In this document: positions 21,435 to 31,869 of the stretch, piece after piece | How positions within the stretch are numbered: position 1 is the stretch's first letter | Layout of the letters: the number at the start of each line of letters is the position of its first letter | Assembly: GCA_019828595.1 (NCBI GenBank) | Contig: JAHQRK010000016.1 | Coordinates: 186,001 to 250,000 of the forward strand | DNA length: 64,000 bases | Direction of reading: 5' to 3' | Source of the DNA: Aphanomyces cochlioides | Taxonomy: Eukaryota > Oomycota > Saprolegniomycetes > Saprolegniales > Verrucalvaceae | Notes under the pieces: generated by a model | Seen by the model: the letters and a program-made list of their open reading frames with translations, nothing else | Database searches by the model: none | Told to the model about the DNA's origin: nothing | Made by a program: the position numbers and the translations under genes

Positions 21435-22918
21435 GCAACAACGCCGACAAAAGGTTAACCAGCGGTCATACTAACGCTCTTAATAGCGTTGTTTCGACCG
21501 CTGTATGTAGCGCTGGTCTGAGCGCTGCTACCAGCGATGAAGTAAACGCTAGAAGAAGTGCTACAAGTAGCGCTCCACACAGCGTAGAAAGCAACGCTGC
21601 ATATAGCGCTGAATATAGCGCTGAAAGCAGCGCTGCTCCAACTTCAATCGCTATCATGGGTCTGAGTATATTTACTGTATGAAGCGTCAGTGAGGCGAGG
21701 AGAGGATGAATAGCGCTCGTAACAGCGCAACGTCTAGTGCTGAAGCCGAGCATTGGATCGGTGTCGACTAAATGACCACCATAAATATTCGGATAACATT
21801 TCCGGATAATGTAATATTAATAATATGAACTTTAATTGGCTAAATGTATCAAACTTTTAAATATTTGATTTCAAAGTATTTTATCACACCATTCGACGAA
21901 ATGAGCAGTGAAAGACACGAAGAGAGAAAGTCCCTAACCGTGCGCTGCAACGTGATGCAATGCGAGGCCCTTCTCACTGTGGGTCACTATATATCGCACT
22001 ATCGCTCCTACCACAGTGAGCAATGGCCTTGGAAGAAATCAATGCACCAGGACGGCGAAGTCTACACCTATCTTGAAGGTAAATCTACCGACATTATCCT
22101 AACATAAACTGTTCACGTAGGTGACGGCCTAGCAAGCTTCGAGTCAATGACAGACTCGGAGAGGAAATCGTACAACCGTGAAAAGAGTTTATATTAAAAA
22201 CGCTTACAAGGTTGTACGATTTTTCTCTCCGAGGCTCGTCAAGACACAATCATTAGCGAGCTTGACGAGCTGCGCGAGCTCATTCACGAGCTTACGCAGC
22301 GAATGGATGCCGTGGAAAATAGGATCACTTCGATGTTATCGTCCTTTCCCAATGATGACATCTTGGGTCTGAGCCCTTCTCATAAAGAAGTTCTCGATAT
22401 GAGCCAGCATGTTTCACGAAGCGAGCAAATCGGGCGAGCGCGAACTGAAAATGATGCAATTATTGCCAGCATTTTAGGCGAAACCTCCCGTCCCAAGCGC
22501 AAAGTTGCCAGTTCATCTTTTGCTCCAAAACCGCAAAAGAAACGAGGTAGAAAGAAGAGTTTATTTTAAGCTAAAAATGTATTTTTTGGTTTTCCCAGTT
22601 TGTATTGTTTACACTAGTAAATTGATATCATATTCATTATAGACTAATCCAAACTAGTCTCATATGTACGCAAGCTTTTCTTGAAGTCACTATTTGTTCT
22701 TGGCCTTTTTCCTTTTCTGTTGATCTTCTCCGCATTTAAGCGTTGCTTTCTACGCTGTGTGGAGCGCTACTTGTAGCACTTCTTCTAGCGTTTACTTCAT
22801 CGCTGGTAGCAGCGCTCAGACCAGCGCTGCTTATAGCGCTGCATATAGCGGTCGAAACAACGCTATTAAGAGCGTTAGTATGACCGCTGGTTATCGGACC
22901 TTTTGTCGGCGTTGTTGC
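21435..22918. mobile_element. Element with long AGCGCT-rich inverted repeats
   Basis: The left arm (21435 to about 21605) and right arm (about 22740-22918) are inverted copies of roughly 170 bp starting GCAACAACGCCGACAAAAGG. They are dense in AGCGCT and its variants, and the left arm has extra units beyond the match. The interior carries one small spliced gene. No target duplication is obvious at its ends. Confidence 0.75.
21901..22569 (+). CDS. Small unrecognised protein inside the nested element
   Basis: Two or three exons are suggested. Exon 1 (from ATG 21901, MSSERHEERK) carries a Cys-x4-Cys then His/His pattern (RCNVMQCEALL.. SHYRSYH), reminiscent of a BED- or C2H2-like zinc finger. An intron GTAAAT...CGTAG (about 22079-22120) joins to GDGLASFESMTDSERKSYN. 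A second intron is needed near 22190-22230 but its sites are not clean. The last part has a heptad-like helix (IISELDELRELIHELTQRMD) and a basic tail (PKRKVASSS.. KKRGRKKSLF). Probably a DNA-binding accessory protein of the element. Family unknown. Confidence 0.45.
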
Positions 22919-23538
22919 TTCATGAGAGCCCATTAATTGACCGCACCAGCGACGACCTAACCCTCTGAAAAGGCCAATACGCAATTCTTATTGGACATAA
23001 TATCTACCCAATCAAAATCTACTATACTGTAATTAGTGTGAGTTGGTGTCGTGATCTATTAATGGGCTCTTGGCTCATGTATTTTCAAGGTTTGTTCGCT
23101 CTGATCCTTGAATTCCTTATTCCAACGTGGAAAGTTGTGCCTGCTATCAATCGAGAATGTAATGTCGTGTTGCCGTTAAATCTTATCACCTCCTACGTAG
23201 ATGCCAGCCGAAATAAGGCTTATATGGAAGATGCATCGAATGATTCATTGATGAACAGTAATCCTCTGCGCATTCGGCTCGCCATGTCAATCGAACGCGG
23301 CATGAACCAGCTCAAGATGGTTCAAAACAACTTGAAAATGCCAGTTCAAATCTTCCACGGCGATGCTGACAAATTGACGAGTCCCATTTCGTCCAAGCAA
23401 TTTTTCGACGCGATTCCATCCATGCAAAAAACCTACACGAGTCTCCCTGGACAATACCACTGCCTCTTCGATGAGCCTGAAGGCGCTGCGACGCTTGTAG
23501 CCACCATCGATTGGCTCAAAGCAATCTCGAAATTGTGA

Positions 23539-24935
23539 AATCACGAACGACTCCATTTCTCTTCATTCGCAAAAAATTTACCTCGATAACATGTTTCTCA
23601 TCGTTTGCAGAGTTTACGACATCGTCTCTATTGCGATAGCCAACGTGCAAGAAAGCTCTAATCCTGCAAAGTCGTCGGCGGTCGGGTACAATCGCGACGG
23701 CTCAGCAAGGTTATTGCCAGCGCCTCGAGCGCATCTAATTTGTCGCATTCAAAAGTTACCGTAATTTGTCGCCTTCAAAAGTTACCGACCACGATGCGTT
23801 GGAAGCTTCAATTTGATGCGTAAGTGTCAAAGCGTAGCTCAATATTGCAAAACTTGTCGTAGGACTACCCCCTGTTGACTATCAAACATCATTGGCGCCT
23901 AGTACGTCGACGTTGCCCACGTCCTCTTGGAACAGAGTTTTTGAAAGCTCGAATTTTGGATTTTGGCCAAGAAATGTATTGTCAATTTCATTCGAAATTG
24001 TGAGGGGGGTCCGAAATGTATCGATTTTTCAAATCGATCTGCAAATCGCTCAGCCAATCAGAATCGAGTATTTACCTAATTCACGCAAAACACACACTGA
24101 CACACGTGTAATTAATTTGTGCCATACTTTCCATTTATACTTGACTTCAGTATGATCGAATCGATTTGGAATCGAATTCGATTTTGGTGAAAAAATACAA
24201 ATTTGGGTGAAAAAGACAATAACAAGATTCAAATGTTTGAAGAAAATTTCAGATTTTTGTCTCAATTCTCATCTAAAATTTGCCAAAATCCTTCAATTCG
24301 GATTCCGGATGTAATCAACGGATAAAATACTTGACCATGGAAGATGCGCGCCAACATCGAGTTCCTCACAAGTGACTTGCGCTTTCGAACGACGCGACGG
24401 CAATGGTAGTGCGTTTGAAGTCTCTCATGAAGGTATTGCTTTCCAATCATATCGTAAGATTGCCCCTGAACGACCACTAGTATACTACAACAATGCTTTC
24501 CGCCGATGTCGTAGTCAAATGTGCCAAATGTCCAAGCCACACTTCAGAAGCCTCACGCACTTTCACCACAATCGGCCGAAATGATGGCAGATCGTCACGG
24601 CGAGACAGGCTCTTCTCCCATTTTCACAAAAGCAGCCTGTCCTTTCCATCAACAAAATGTCATTACAATTTCAAGGCGCCAAGAGACCACAGACAGGGGA
24701 AGTATACGCGACTACATGTGCCAATATGTCCAAGCAACACTCCCGAGACCTCACGCATTTTCGTCAAACTTCCGCCGACATGGTGGCCAGTAGCCACGAC
24801 AAGATCGACTCTTCTCGCCAACTCGTCTGATTTCCTCTCACGAAACACAATGTCAACCACCAATGGCTCATTTATGTACCCATCGTCCTTGCCACAGCTC
24901 GCAAACAAGACTTTATTCATGACAACTACATTGAT
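23539..24935. other. Intergenic with short repeats
   Basis: Contains two near-identical tandem units ending TTCAAAAGTTACCG (about 23740-23790), one copy of a dispersed AT-rich repeat (24013-24118), and a diverged duplication of about 150 bp (24525-24690 against 24717-24870). ORFs here have no motif. No gene assigned. Confidence 0.45.
24013..24118 (+). repeat. Dispersed AT-rich repeat, copy 1
   Basis: About 105 bp, similar to the reverse complement of 56222-56337: AAATGTATCGATTTTT, then AGCCAATCAGAATCGAGTAT, then CAAAACACAC and CACACGTG. It is probably part of a mobile element, because the second copy lies inside the 3.2-kb TIR element. Confidence 0.7.
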
Positions 24936-27878
24936 TTACACTCCGACACCGCCGTGGACGGCGTACAAATGTTCATAAACTTCATCGTCGGAGTCGAAGC
25001 CAGCGCTACATTCAAAGCACCAGTGTTGGCCGCAGTTGGAGCAAGTCATGTGATTGCAACCGCCGATCTTTTCCGTCAAGACCTGACACTTTGGACAAGG
25101 GATTGTGTGGACTTGTGTGGCGTTGACACAGCCCTCGCAGTGAAAGTCGGTCACGTCGTGAGGTGGCTCCGTCATGCAATTGCGTTGTCCCATTGGCTTG
25201 ACTTGAAAGCAGCTCAGACACCAGCCATAATACGCATCCGCTCGCATGGTGGTCAAGTCGTTGCGCTGCAAGGCACAGATGTCTCGATTGTATTTTCGAA
25301 GAACGCCAACTTTGGGTGCTTGACGACAAAATGGACACGACAGATTGGCCCAACGGACGAGTTTACCAGGTTGAATGACTCGATACCATCGTTTCAAGCA
25401 ACGATCGCAGACTTTTGCTGTGCACGTGCGGCCACAAGGACTGTCCAATTTATCCAACGCGTATTCGTCGTAGCACATCAGACACGTGTCACGAAGAGCG
25501 TCGTGCAAGACGACCGTCTGGAGATTCTTGCAGACGTTTCGAGTATCGTGGACGATTTTGCCTTGATAGTGCAGCGGCACCACGACATCTTCGTCGTCGT
25601 CTTGGTCGGTGGACGGCCGTCCGGAGAGAAGCAGCGCCTTGTCTTGCGACGTGAACCATTTGAACAACGACAGCCGCTTGTCGAAGACCAAGTTGACAAA
25701 GTTGTCCTTGAAGACATCCATTGTCCAGCCAAAAGCAACAGCAAGAGTCCGATTTTCATCGAGCAGGTCGAAAAACTTGACCGAATGACTCGTTGTGCCA
25801 CGAGATGGAGCGTCCGTGCACACTGGACAGAGCGTCATGTTGTACAGCCCAGCTGGATCAATGTAGTGATTGCGGCAGTTGGAGCACGACGCCATGAGAG
25901 GTCGTTCCGGTGCTTTTGAGCGACAATACCAGCACTTGGGATGCGTGCCGAGCTGCTTGAGCTGCAAGATCGCATACAAGCCATGGCAGTCTGTGCATTC
26001 GACCATATGCGATTGATTGCCTTGAATGGACGTCTCGGCTTGGAGTCGTGGCGCGTCGTCTCCGTATGTAAAGCACATGGCGCACAAGACTGGAGAGACC
26101 ATGATCGACAAGCTCGTGTCGTAGCCACAAGTGTGACAGCGCGCCTTTCGGTCTGGCCAGAGTCCCGACGTCTTCTTTGGCGCAAAACCAGTCGTCAAGT
26201 CGACCTTCTTCGTCGCTGTGAGACGCATACGATTGACGGCGAAGAGCTGGCGATAGACAAACTGTTCGTCGGGAGTGAGGTACTCCAGGCCACGATGGAC
26301 AATATTGATAAACTCGGCAGAGAAGAGCTCTGGGAACTCGGCAGCGTAGTCCAACGACAACCACGTGCCTCGTATGGATTTCAAATACGCGTTAGCTCGT
26401 GGAGCTAGCCACGCATGGTTTGAAAAGCAGCAGAGCATCGCCAGCAATGCAGCGCCACGGCGTGAAAATGTCGTACCGCGGTGCAGTAAATGCGGCAAGA
26501 ACGAAAACAAGTCTTCGTTGGAGAGAGCCTCTGGCAAATACAACGGAACACCATCGTCGTCGTTGTATCCAACAGAGCCAATGCGCTGGACATGCGTCAA
26601 CAAGTTTGTCACCTTTCGGAGCACATCCGGCGTCGGCGAGCGAGCCAAGGACCGCAAATCCGCCGAGGTGACTCCAGTAAGTGAAACGCTGTCCAAGATG
26701 AAACAAGATTGAACCGACGGCACTTGAGAAATGGCGTCTTGGATCCGTGGTGAGTCATTGTACGACTCCTCAAGCCAGTCACTGACTTTTTGCTTGGCAT
26801 TGCCATCCAATTGGGGAACACATTGGGATAACTTCGTTGTCAAATCATCCAAGCGTGGATCCAGGCGTTGGCGGCAGCAGAGCCGCCACAGCTTACCAAA
26901 GATGGGATTATACGTCACTGCCAAGACATTCTCAGGGCGAAAAATGACTTCAAAAGTCTTCATGACGAGGTTGCGAAAGTCCACGTCACGACCAAAGAGA
27001 GGCAGCAAACCGTCCAAGTACTCGTACATGTAGTCAATCGGTGCAAAGACGAATGGCTCGCGTGTGCAAGTAAGCTCGCTTGCCTTTGGAATCATCGATT
27101 CGTCTTGGAGGTAACACTGCGGGCCATAGTCTTGACCATTGTAGGTAAACTTGGAGATAGTGAACTCGTTTTTGGCGTCAAATTGCTGGTTCATGAGTTG
27201 AAGCAAGAGTCCCATCGACGCTTTTGTGATGGTTGTCGTGGAAATATTTGGCAAAATAACAGTCGGGCCAAGCAATGCATAAAGCGATGGCGACAGCAAG
27301 TCTCTCGTTGGTGAATGGAAAGTGAAGACTGGAATGTCTCGTTCTTGGAGGCTTTTTTGGATGCCAATCCAGTCGTGTCCTGCCGTGTACTTTGGATTGT
27401 CATTGATTGCATTGATCTCTTTCTGCATGTTGTTAGAGCCCGTTAACTTGTGATGCGGAGGGGCATCCGTGTACAGAAAGACAAGCGCTCGAGAGTTCGG
27501 CTTTGTTGTGCGGATCTCATCGACTGTCATGACGACATAGTTGAATGCAGTTTTGACAGCTTCGGGGGCGTCGCCACCACCAGTAGGTTGCAAATCATCG
27601 GCAAATTTGACGATGGCGTCGTTGCGACCAACACGTCGGCTGACAGAGCTGAGCAATCTGTCGCCATCACAGTAATCCTTGTACGAGACAATATGGACCA
27701 TGAGCCGGCCATGGTAAAGCAGCTTTGCAGCGAGGAAGACTTGACGAAGCGAAGCTTTTAGCGCAGGAAGATATGTCCCCATGGACCCCGTTGTATCGCA
27801 GACAAGGAAGAGATCGATTTCTTCTTTCTGACCCGCGAGTTCGATCCACGTTGGCTCGACTTCAGCTTGCGGCTCCAT
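24936..27878 (-). CDS. VWA domain plus RING/IBR-type (RBR-like) ubiquitin ligase
   Basis: A 980-residue single-exon protein. The N-terminus is a von Willebrand A domain (about residues 20-260) with a metal-site motif DTTGS at residues 28-32. A long middle part has several zinc-ribbon-like CxxC pairs (CHTCGYD, CAMC, CTDCHG, CWYC, CSNCRNHY, CPVC). The C-terminal 190 residues have RBR layout: a RING-like segment (CLMCYDEY.. CDRCLKRW.. CPFCRQ, about 795-855), an intermediate Cys-rich segment, and a last module starting near residue 928, CPKCQVLTEKIGGCNHMTC, which matches RING2 including the Cys that carries ubiquitin in RBR ligases. I infer an E3 ligase that recruits substrates through VWA. A fragment of a relative survives at 14343-14552. 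The start is shared divergently with the gene at 27.9 kb. Confidence 0.8.
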   Translation of the reverse strand: MEPQAEVEPTWIELAGQKEEIDLFLVCDTTGSMGTYLPALKASLRQVFLAAKLLYHGRLMVHIVSYKDYCDGDRLLSSVSRRVGRNDAIVKFADDLQPTGGGDAPEAVKTAFNYVVMTVDEIRTTKPNSRALVFLYTDAPPHHKLTGSNNMQKEINAINDNPKYTAGHDWIGIQKSLQERDIPVFTFHSPTRDLLSPSLYALLGPTVILPNISTTTITKASMGLLLQLMNQQFDAKNEFTISKFTYNGQDYGPQCYLQDESMIPKASELTCTREPFVFAPIDYMYEYLDGLLPLFGRDVDFRNLVMKTFEVIFRPENVLAVTYNPIFGKLWRLCCRQRLDPRLDDLTTKLSQCVPQLDGNAKQKVSDWLEESYNDSPRIQDAISQVPSVQSCFILDSVSLTGVTSADLRSLARSPTPDVLRKVTNLLTHVQRIGSVGYNDDDGVPLYLPEALSNEDLFSFLPHLLHRGTTFSRRGAALLAMLCCFSNHAWLAPRANAYLKSIRGTWLSLDYAAEFPELFSAEFINIVHRGLEYLTPDEQFVYRQLFAVNRMRLTATKKVDLTTGFAPKKTSGLWPDRKARCHTCGYDTSLSIMVSPVLCAMCFTYGDDAPRLQAETSIQGNQSHMVECTDCHGLYAILQLKQLGTHPKCWYCRSKAPERPLMASCSNCRNHYIDPAGLYNMTLCPVCTDAPSRGTTSHSVKFFDLLDENRTLAVAFGWTMDVFKDNFVNLVFDKRLSLFKWFTSQDKALLLSGRPSTDQDDDEDVVVPLHYQGKIVHDTRNVCKNLQTVVLHDALRDTCLMCYDEYALDKLDSPCGRTCTAKVCDRCLKRWYRVIQPGKLVRWANLSCPFCRQAPKVGVLRKYNRDICALQRNDLTTMRADAYYGWCLSCFQVKPMGQRNCMTEPPHDVTDFHCEGCVNATQVHTIPCPKCQVLTEKIGGCNHMTCSNCGQHWCFECSAGFDSDDEVYEHLYAVHGGVGV

Positions 27879-27903
27879 GGTTTGTTGTTCTTGTAAAAGG
27901 AAA

Positions 27904-28935
27904 ATGGATAATGAGCGACGCAGTGGCTCTCATAAGCGTTGGTCCAGCCGTGACAGACCTTCATTCAAGCAGAGGAGCGAGCACATGAAGCGTCGTTTGG
28001 TTGTTGACCCATGGACAACTTCATATCTTCGTTCTAATCTTGTTCCAAGCGACAAGTGACCTCTGTGAATGAAGGATGTCAGGGCATTTTCTAGAACTCA
28101 ACGCTCGCCTGGACCTCGATGCTTCCGTTCTTTGCTGCTCAAGGCCGGGTCGACGAGCGCCAATTCCAACATTTCCATCAATTTCTCCAGGAGGGTCTCA
28201 ACTCCTTGGTTGCTGAATGGTACATTCATGAGTGAACATGGTATAACTATTGAGTTTAATGTCCTTGTCAGTCGAGGCCATGAAATAGAGATAGCATGAC
28301 GCCAGCCACTGGAGATCATGTTGCTCAAGCGAGTGGAAGAAATGAAACACGACCTTCAGTCACAAATGCCAACTGAACCTCAGGACCTTCGCTCACTCTA
28401 TTCCTTCCATAAACTGGATTGGGAGTCCTTTTTCGTTGACATGTGCGTTCATTCAGTGTGTTGTTTTCCTCCAGCAATCCACCTCGTGGGGCAATGTGCA
28501 GTGCTTCCTGGTGAAATCCATGCAGCGATCTGAAATATGCATGGATATACATGTACAATGGGTTAGACAGTGTGGAAATGACCCGCAAGGGGAGAAATGT
28601 CAACACTGTTGTAGAATGCTCATTCTAGACAGCAAAGTGCATCGCCGTGGTACTTTGCGAAAGCCAAGCTCTTTCGTGTGAAGATGTTTCTTCTCAAAAG
28701 CACGCACTGATGTGCTGTACTCTTGTCGGCATATTGAATGCAATGTGTCGCTCTCCCTCGTGATGTACTATCTGAATTTGGCAAAGGCTTTCCACTCCAT
28801 TGCAGTGCACGTCGTGCAGTGGATGAGGCCAATACTCCGTCTCGTCGATCAGGAAAAGTATCACCATCCATTAAAGTCTCGAGGGAATCACGATTTGAAA
28901 GCTCCCAATCCATGTTTTGCCGATTCCACTCCTAA
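27904..28935 (+). CDS. Unrecognised multi-exon gene, approximate limits
   Basis: Several short coding-like blocks lie in different plus-strand frames with plausible small introns between them. They are MKRRLVVDPWTTSYLRSNL near 27985; FAAQGRVDERQFQHFHQFLQ near 28130-28210; LLKRVEEMKHDLQSQMPTEP to FFVDM near 28318-28440; VEMTRKGRNVNTVVE near 28572-28615; and LPRDVLSEFGKGFPLHCSA to the stop at 28935. A GTGCGT...CTCCAG intron near 28442-28472 is convincing; other junctions are not settled. The ATG at 27904 (MDNERRSGSHKR) or 27985 may be the start. The gene begins divergently within about 100 nt of the VWA-RBR gene, so they probably share a promoter. No family recognised. Confidence 0.45.
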
Positions 28936-29267
28936 TCCTCTGTCGACAAATTGCAATGTGGAATTCATTTGAACAATTCATGGTGAGTGGTTGAAACTCG
29001 ACTGTGTACTGAGCTTTCAACTGATCGCACCCACGGTGTTCTCCGTCTTGCGTGTCGTTGAATGACGCCAGCAGTGTGCTATGGAAGCTAAGAAAGATCC
29101 CACCTGACGATTTTCTGTCCATCCATATTGGTCTATGGTCATGTCATCATATTTTATCTTGAATAAAGTATACTATAGAATTAGTTGATGATGGCCAACT
29201 TCAACATGAGGTGACTTTGCACTTTATGCATCCTTTTTCATTTTTTCTTTGGATTCCTTGCTCGTCG
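28936..29267. other. Intergenic upstream of the hydrolase
   Basis: No gene seen. Presumed promoter region of the intact hydrolase gene. Confidence 0.4.
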
Positions 29268-30227
29268 ATGGGGGATTCGTTCACGCTGACGGAAGGATCG
29301 TTCGCGAGTGGCCGCGGCATCAAGCTCTACACGCGCAAGTATATCCCATCCAGCTCGTACTCGGTTGTTTTCCTCTTTCTCCACGGCGTTGGGGAGCACT
29401 GCACTCGTTTCCACGACACTTTTTCGGCGATTGCCAAGCAAGGCATTGCAGTCTACGCTTTGGATCATCAAGGCCATGGAAAGAGCGAAGGTGCACGCTT
29501 TGACTGCGGCTCGTTCGAAGAATTCACGGATGATATCTTTACCTACGACGATCTTATCCGCCGTGAACACGCATCGTACGTATTTTCCACGTCGACAAAT
29601 CCATCAATCTTACTGAATTTTGTAGAAATCCTCAAGTAAAGTATGTTGTAGCGGGCATTTCATTTGGAGGATTGCTGGCGGCGTCAGTTGCAGCGTTGAA
29701 ACCTGAATTGTGGGATGGTCTCATGCTGTATGCCCCGGCCATCGGCATTGAAAAGAGCTGGCTAATTTATTTTCAAAGTTTGTTCGCTCCGGTCCTTGAA
29801 TTCCTCATTCCAGCATGGGAAGTTGTGCCTGCTGTCATTCCAGACTGTAATTGTCGTTTTGCCTTTCAATCTCATCAACTCGTGCGTAGTAATCTGCCGA
29901 AACAAGGCATTTGTCGAAGATTATGTGAATGATCCATTGGTGGACCATAATCCTCTGCGCATTCGGCTCGCCATGTCGATCGAACGCGGCATGAACCAGC
30001 TCAAGACGATTCAAAACAACGTGAAAATGCCGGTTCAAGTTTTCCACGGCGATGCTGACAAAGTGACGAGTCCTGTTTTGTCCAAGCAGTTTTTCGACGA
30101 GATTCCATCCACGCTAAAAACTTTCACGAGTCTCCCTGGACAATACCACTGCCTCTTCAATGAACCCGAAGGCGCTGCGACGCTTGTAGCCACCATCGAC
30201 TGGCTCAAAGCACGCTCGAAATTGTAA
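29268..30227 (+). CDS. Monoglyceride-lipase-like alpha/beta hydrolase (intact paralogue)
   Basis: Three exons, 29268-29575, 29626-29846 and 29890-30227, joined by GTACGT...TTGTAG and GTAATT...CGTAG introns with consistent phases, give 288 residues. The order of motifs is that of monoacylglycerol lipases (Hydrolase_4): LHGVGEHCTR (oxyanion hole), DHQGHGKSEG, nucleophile elbow GISFGG, PDLICRNKAFVEDYVNDPLV, FHGDADKVTSP (catalytic Asp) and GQYHCLFNEPEG (catalytic His). The elbow has Ile-Ser-Phe rather than the common His-Ser-Met. The likely role is release of fatty acid and glycerol from monoglycerides or lysophospholipids, probably cytosolic or membrane-associated as no signal peptide is present. 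This copy supplies the empty site for the insertion in the paralogue at 20.8 kb. Confidence 0.9.
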
Positions 30228-30852
30228 GCGCACGACCAAATCATTTCTATCGATGCTCCATGTCGAAAACGCCTAGTTTTCTCTGCATTCTGTGAAAAAT
30301 GTACCTCGATCAAATATTTCTCCTTCTTCGTAGAATTTGCGAGTTACGCGCAGGGCATAGTGCTCAATGTAAGAATTCGTTTGCTCTGACGGACGCTTAG
30401 CTTGACACTGGTTGTGATGGATATGGCACATCGAATGCGCACAGGATTGACGTTGGAGACCTTCCCATAATTTCGGCTTTACAGCTGAAAGGCCGCTCCA
30501 AGCAGACAGGACTCGAGTATTTCGACAGCTAAACTTCATTGTTCGAGCTGCAATAAAGCTCAAGCCTCCATTGTTTCCATGGTCGTGATGATCAACGCGT
30601 AAACAGCAATGGCATGCTTTTCAATGCATAAAAGAGTATTGCGGAAGCTCAATCAGTGCGCGCCAACATCATGGAGAAAGGGGAAAATAAAACGACCCAA
30701 ATAGAAAATACTTGCGCATGGAGAGCTTGATGTGGTACAAACCAGTTCAAAACCAAACAAAACAACCTGCACATGCCAGTGCAAATACTCCATCACGACG
30801 CTGATGAACTGACCAGTTCGAATAAACACATTCTAGCATAACGATGCTACAC
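30228..30852. other. Intergenic with hydrolase debris
   Basis: No intact gene. It contains the hydrolase relic at about 30742-30841 and, on the minus strand near 30480, a weak match (SAVKPKLWEGL) to AALKPELWDGL of the same family. Confidence 0.4.
30742..30841 (+). pseudogene. Fragment of the monoglyceride-lipase-like gene
   Basis: The frame QNNLHMPVQILHHDADELTS, followed by a stop, matches QNNLKMPVQIFHGDADKLTS of the hydrolases at 20.8 and 29.3 kb. Only the region around the catalytic Asp survives. Confidence 0.8.
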
Positions 30853-31869
30853 GGTAGGAGTTGTCACCTTAATCAACCTGGCTTACCAGGGCATTGGATG
30901 GATTTCGAAAGCGCGACTATCACCAGATTCGTCGGAGCTTACTTTAGGATACGAGGGTCGATACGCGATGAAGAATGCGCATCAACTCAATTATCGATGG
31001 TTTATTGCATGACCAAGGCAATCACGATGGCGGCAAGACCGGCGACCACACCAGAAGCAGAAGACTTGGGCGTCGTCGTTGGAGCGGAAGTCGTCGTCGT
31101 CGTCGAGTTGGAAGACGAGCTGGGAGCAGCAGTCGAAGACGTCGAGTTTGACACAGCAGAAGACTTGGCCTTGATCCACGCGACGGGGTCTTGTGTCACA
31201 AGCTTCGCCAAGTCGTTGTTCCACAACGTGCACGATTCCAACTTGAGGCCGTTGGCTTCACCGACCAAGGCCAAGCAGCTCTTGGAAACGAGCGAAGCCG
31301 TAGCTTGAGCATCGGTCGGGATGGCATCGGTGGTGAAGAAGGTCAACCAGTTGAAGCCAGAGTCCTGGGTGCATCCGGCCAAGTTGGACGAGGCGTTGAC
31401 AGCGGCAACGACGACACCGGCTTGCTTTTCAGTGCAAGGGGGGGGGCTTGAGCCACCACGGACGCGATCGAAAGGAGGGCAGCGAACTTCATGGCGCGTA
31501 CGAGGAGAATTGAAAAGTGATCATCGATACCCATGGTGCTTTCCACTGTGCATTCTTTCATGTGTTCATCGCAACAAAGTTGAAGTGCTACCCAGTTACA
31601 TTAGTGATGAAGGCTCACGAAGTTATCAAATTTTTTGTCAAGTCACGTTGTCAAACGACTACGCTGCACCATGCAATGCACCAGAGTGGCATCCTTGCCG
31701 AAATGGTCGATGATTGAGACAAGCTGGTCGGGACAGAGTAGAAGAACGAAGACGTTACGGTAACAAATGCAGTACACAGTGAACGTCCGATCCTTCCTGC
31801 CAGTCATCCTTCGAGACTGCGTTTGTCTGTCCTCTCAGGTACATTCTATTGCAAAAAACAGCTCGGTTC
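30853..31869. repeat. Left arm of a 1,017-bp inverted repeat
   Basis: Reverse complement of 33586-34602, of equal length. Only scattered substitutions were seen (for example GGAGTTGTC against GGAATTGTC at the outer end). It carries the elicitin-like gene on the minus strand. The spacer between the arms is about 1.7 kb. Confidence 0.9.
31002..31492 (-). pseudogene. Elicitin-like GPI-anchored protein, copy 1, poly-C frame break
   Basis: Begins with a signal peptide (MKFAALLSIASVVAQA). A run of nine C then shifts the frame: the mature part (CTEKQAGVVVAAV.. AGCTQDSGFNWLTFF.. SKSCLALVGEANG.. ESCTLWNNDL) lies one base out of register. The Cys spacing and the CTxDSGF motif fit elicitin-like proteins, oomycete sterol-binding secreted or surface proteins, although only four of the usual six Cys are seen. 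A Ser/Thr-rich stalk and a hydrophobic tail (ASGVVAGLAAIVIALVMQ) predict a GPI anchor. The length, 491 nt, is one base short of a full frame. Because the same run occurs in the inverted copy, either both are disrupted or the run is miscounted. Confidence 0.75.

Larger units (their letters stand above)
21286..23070. mobile_element. Nested insertion with 13-bp TIRs and 9-bp TSD (Mutator-like)
   Basis: Ends are AGAGCCCATTAAT and its exact complement. TGGCTCATG occurs immediately outside both (21277-21285 and 23071-23079), a 9-bp duplication typical of Mutator-like elements. Inside, a 138-bp segment is present twice in direct orientation (21281-21418 and 22920-23057); only the right copy keeps both terminal repeats, as a 146-bp MITE (22925-23070). 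Between the copies lies a second inverted-repeat element (21435-22918). Confidence 0.85.
20791..23538 (+). pseudogene. Monoglyceride-lipase-like alpha/beta hydrolase, split by a transposon
   Basis: Exon 1 is 20791-21098, exon 2 starts at 21144, and exon 3 is 23201-23538. Exon 2 is interrupted after 21285 and resumes at 23080. Counting the 9-bp target duplication once, exon 2 is 221 nt and the coding length is 867 nt, identical to the intact paralogue at 29268-30227, so no other frame damage exists. The nucleophile elbow reads GFSLGG; the later Asp (FHGDADKL) and His (GQYHCLFDEPEG) are kept. The oxyanion motif HGVGEH of the paralogue has become DGVGEH, which would weaken activity. The insertion truncates the product after SWLM plus three element-encoded residues. 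Confidence 0.9.

Noticed and set aside
24954..25919. 321-residue plus-strand ORF
   Set aside because: Antisense shadow of the VWA-RBR gene.
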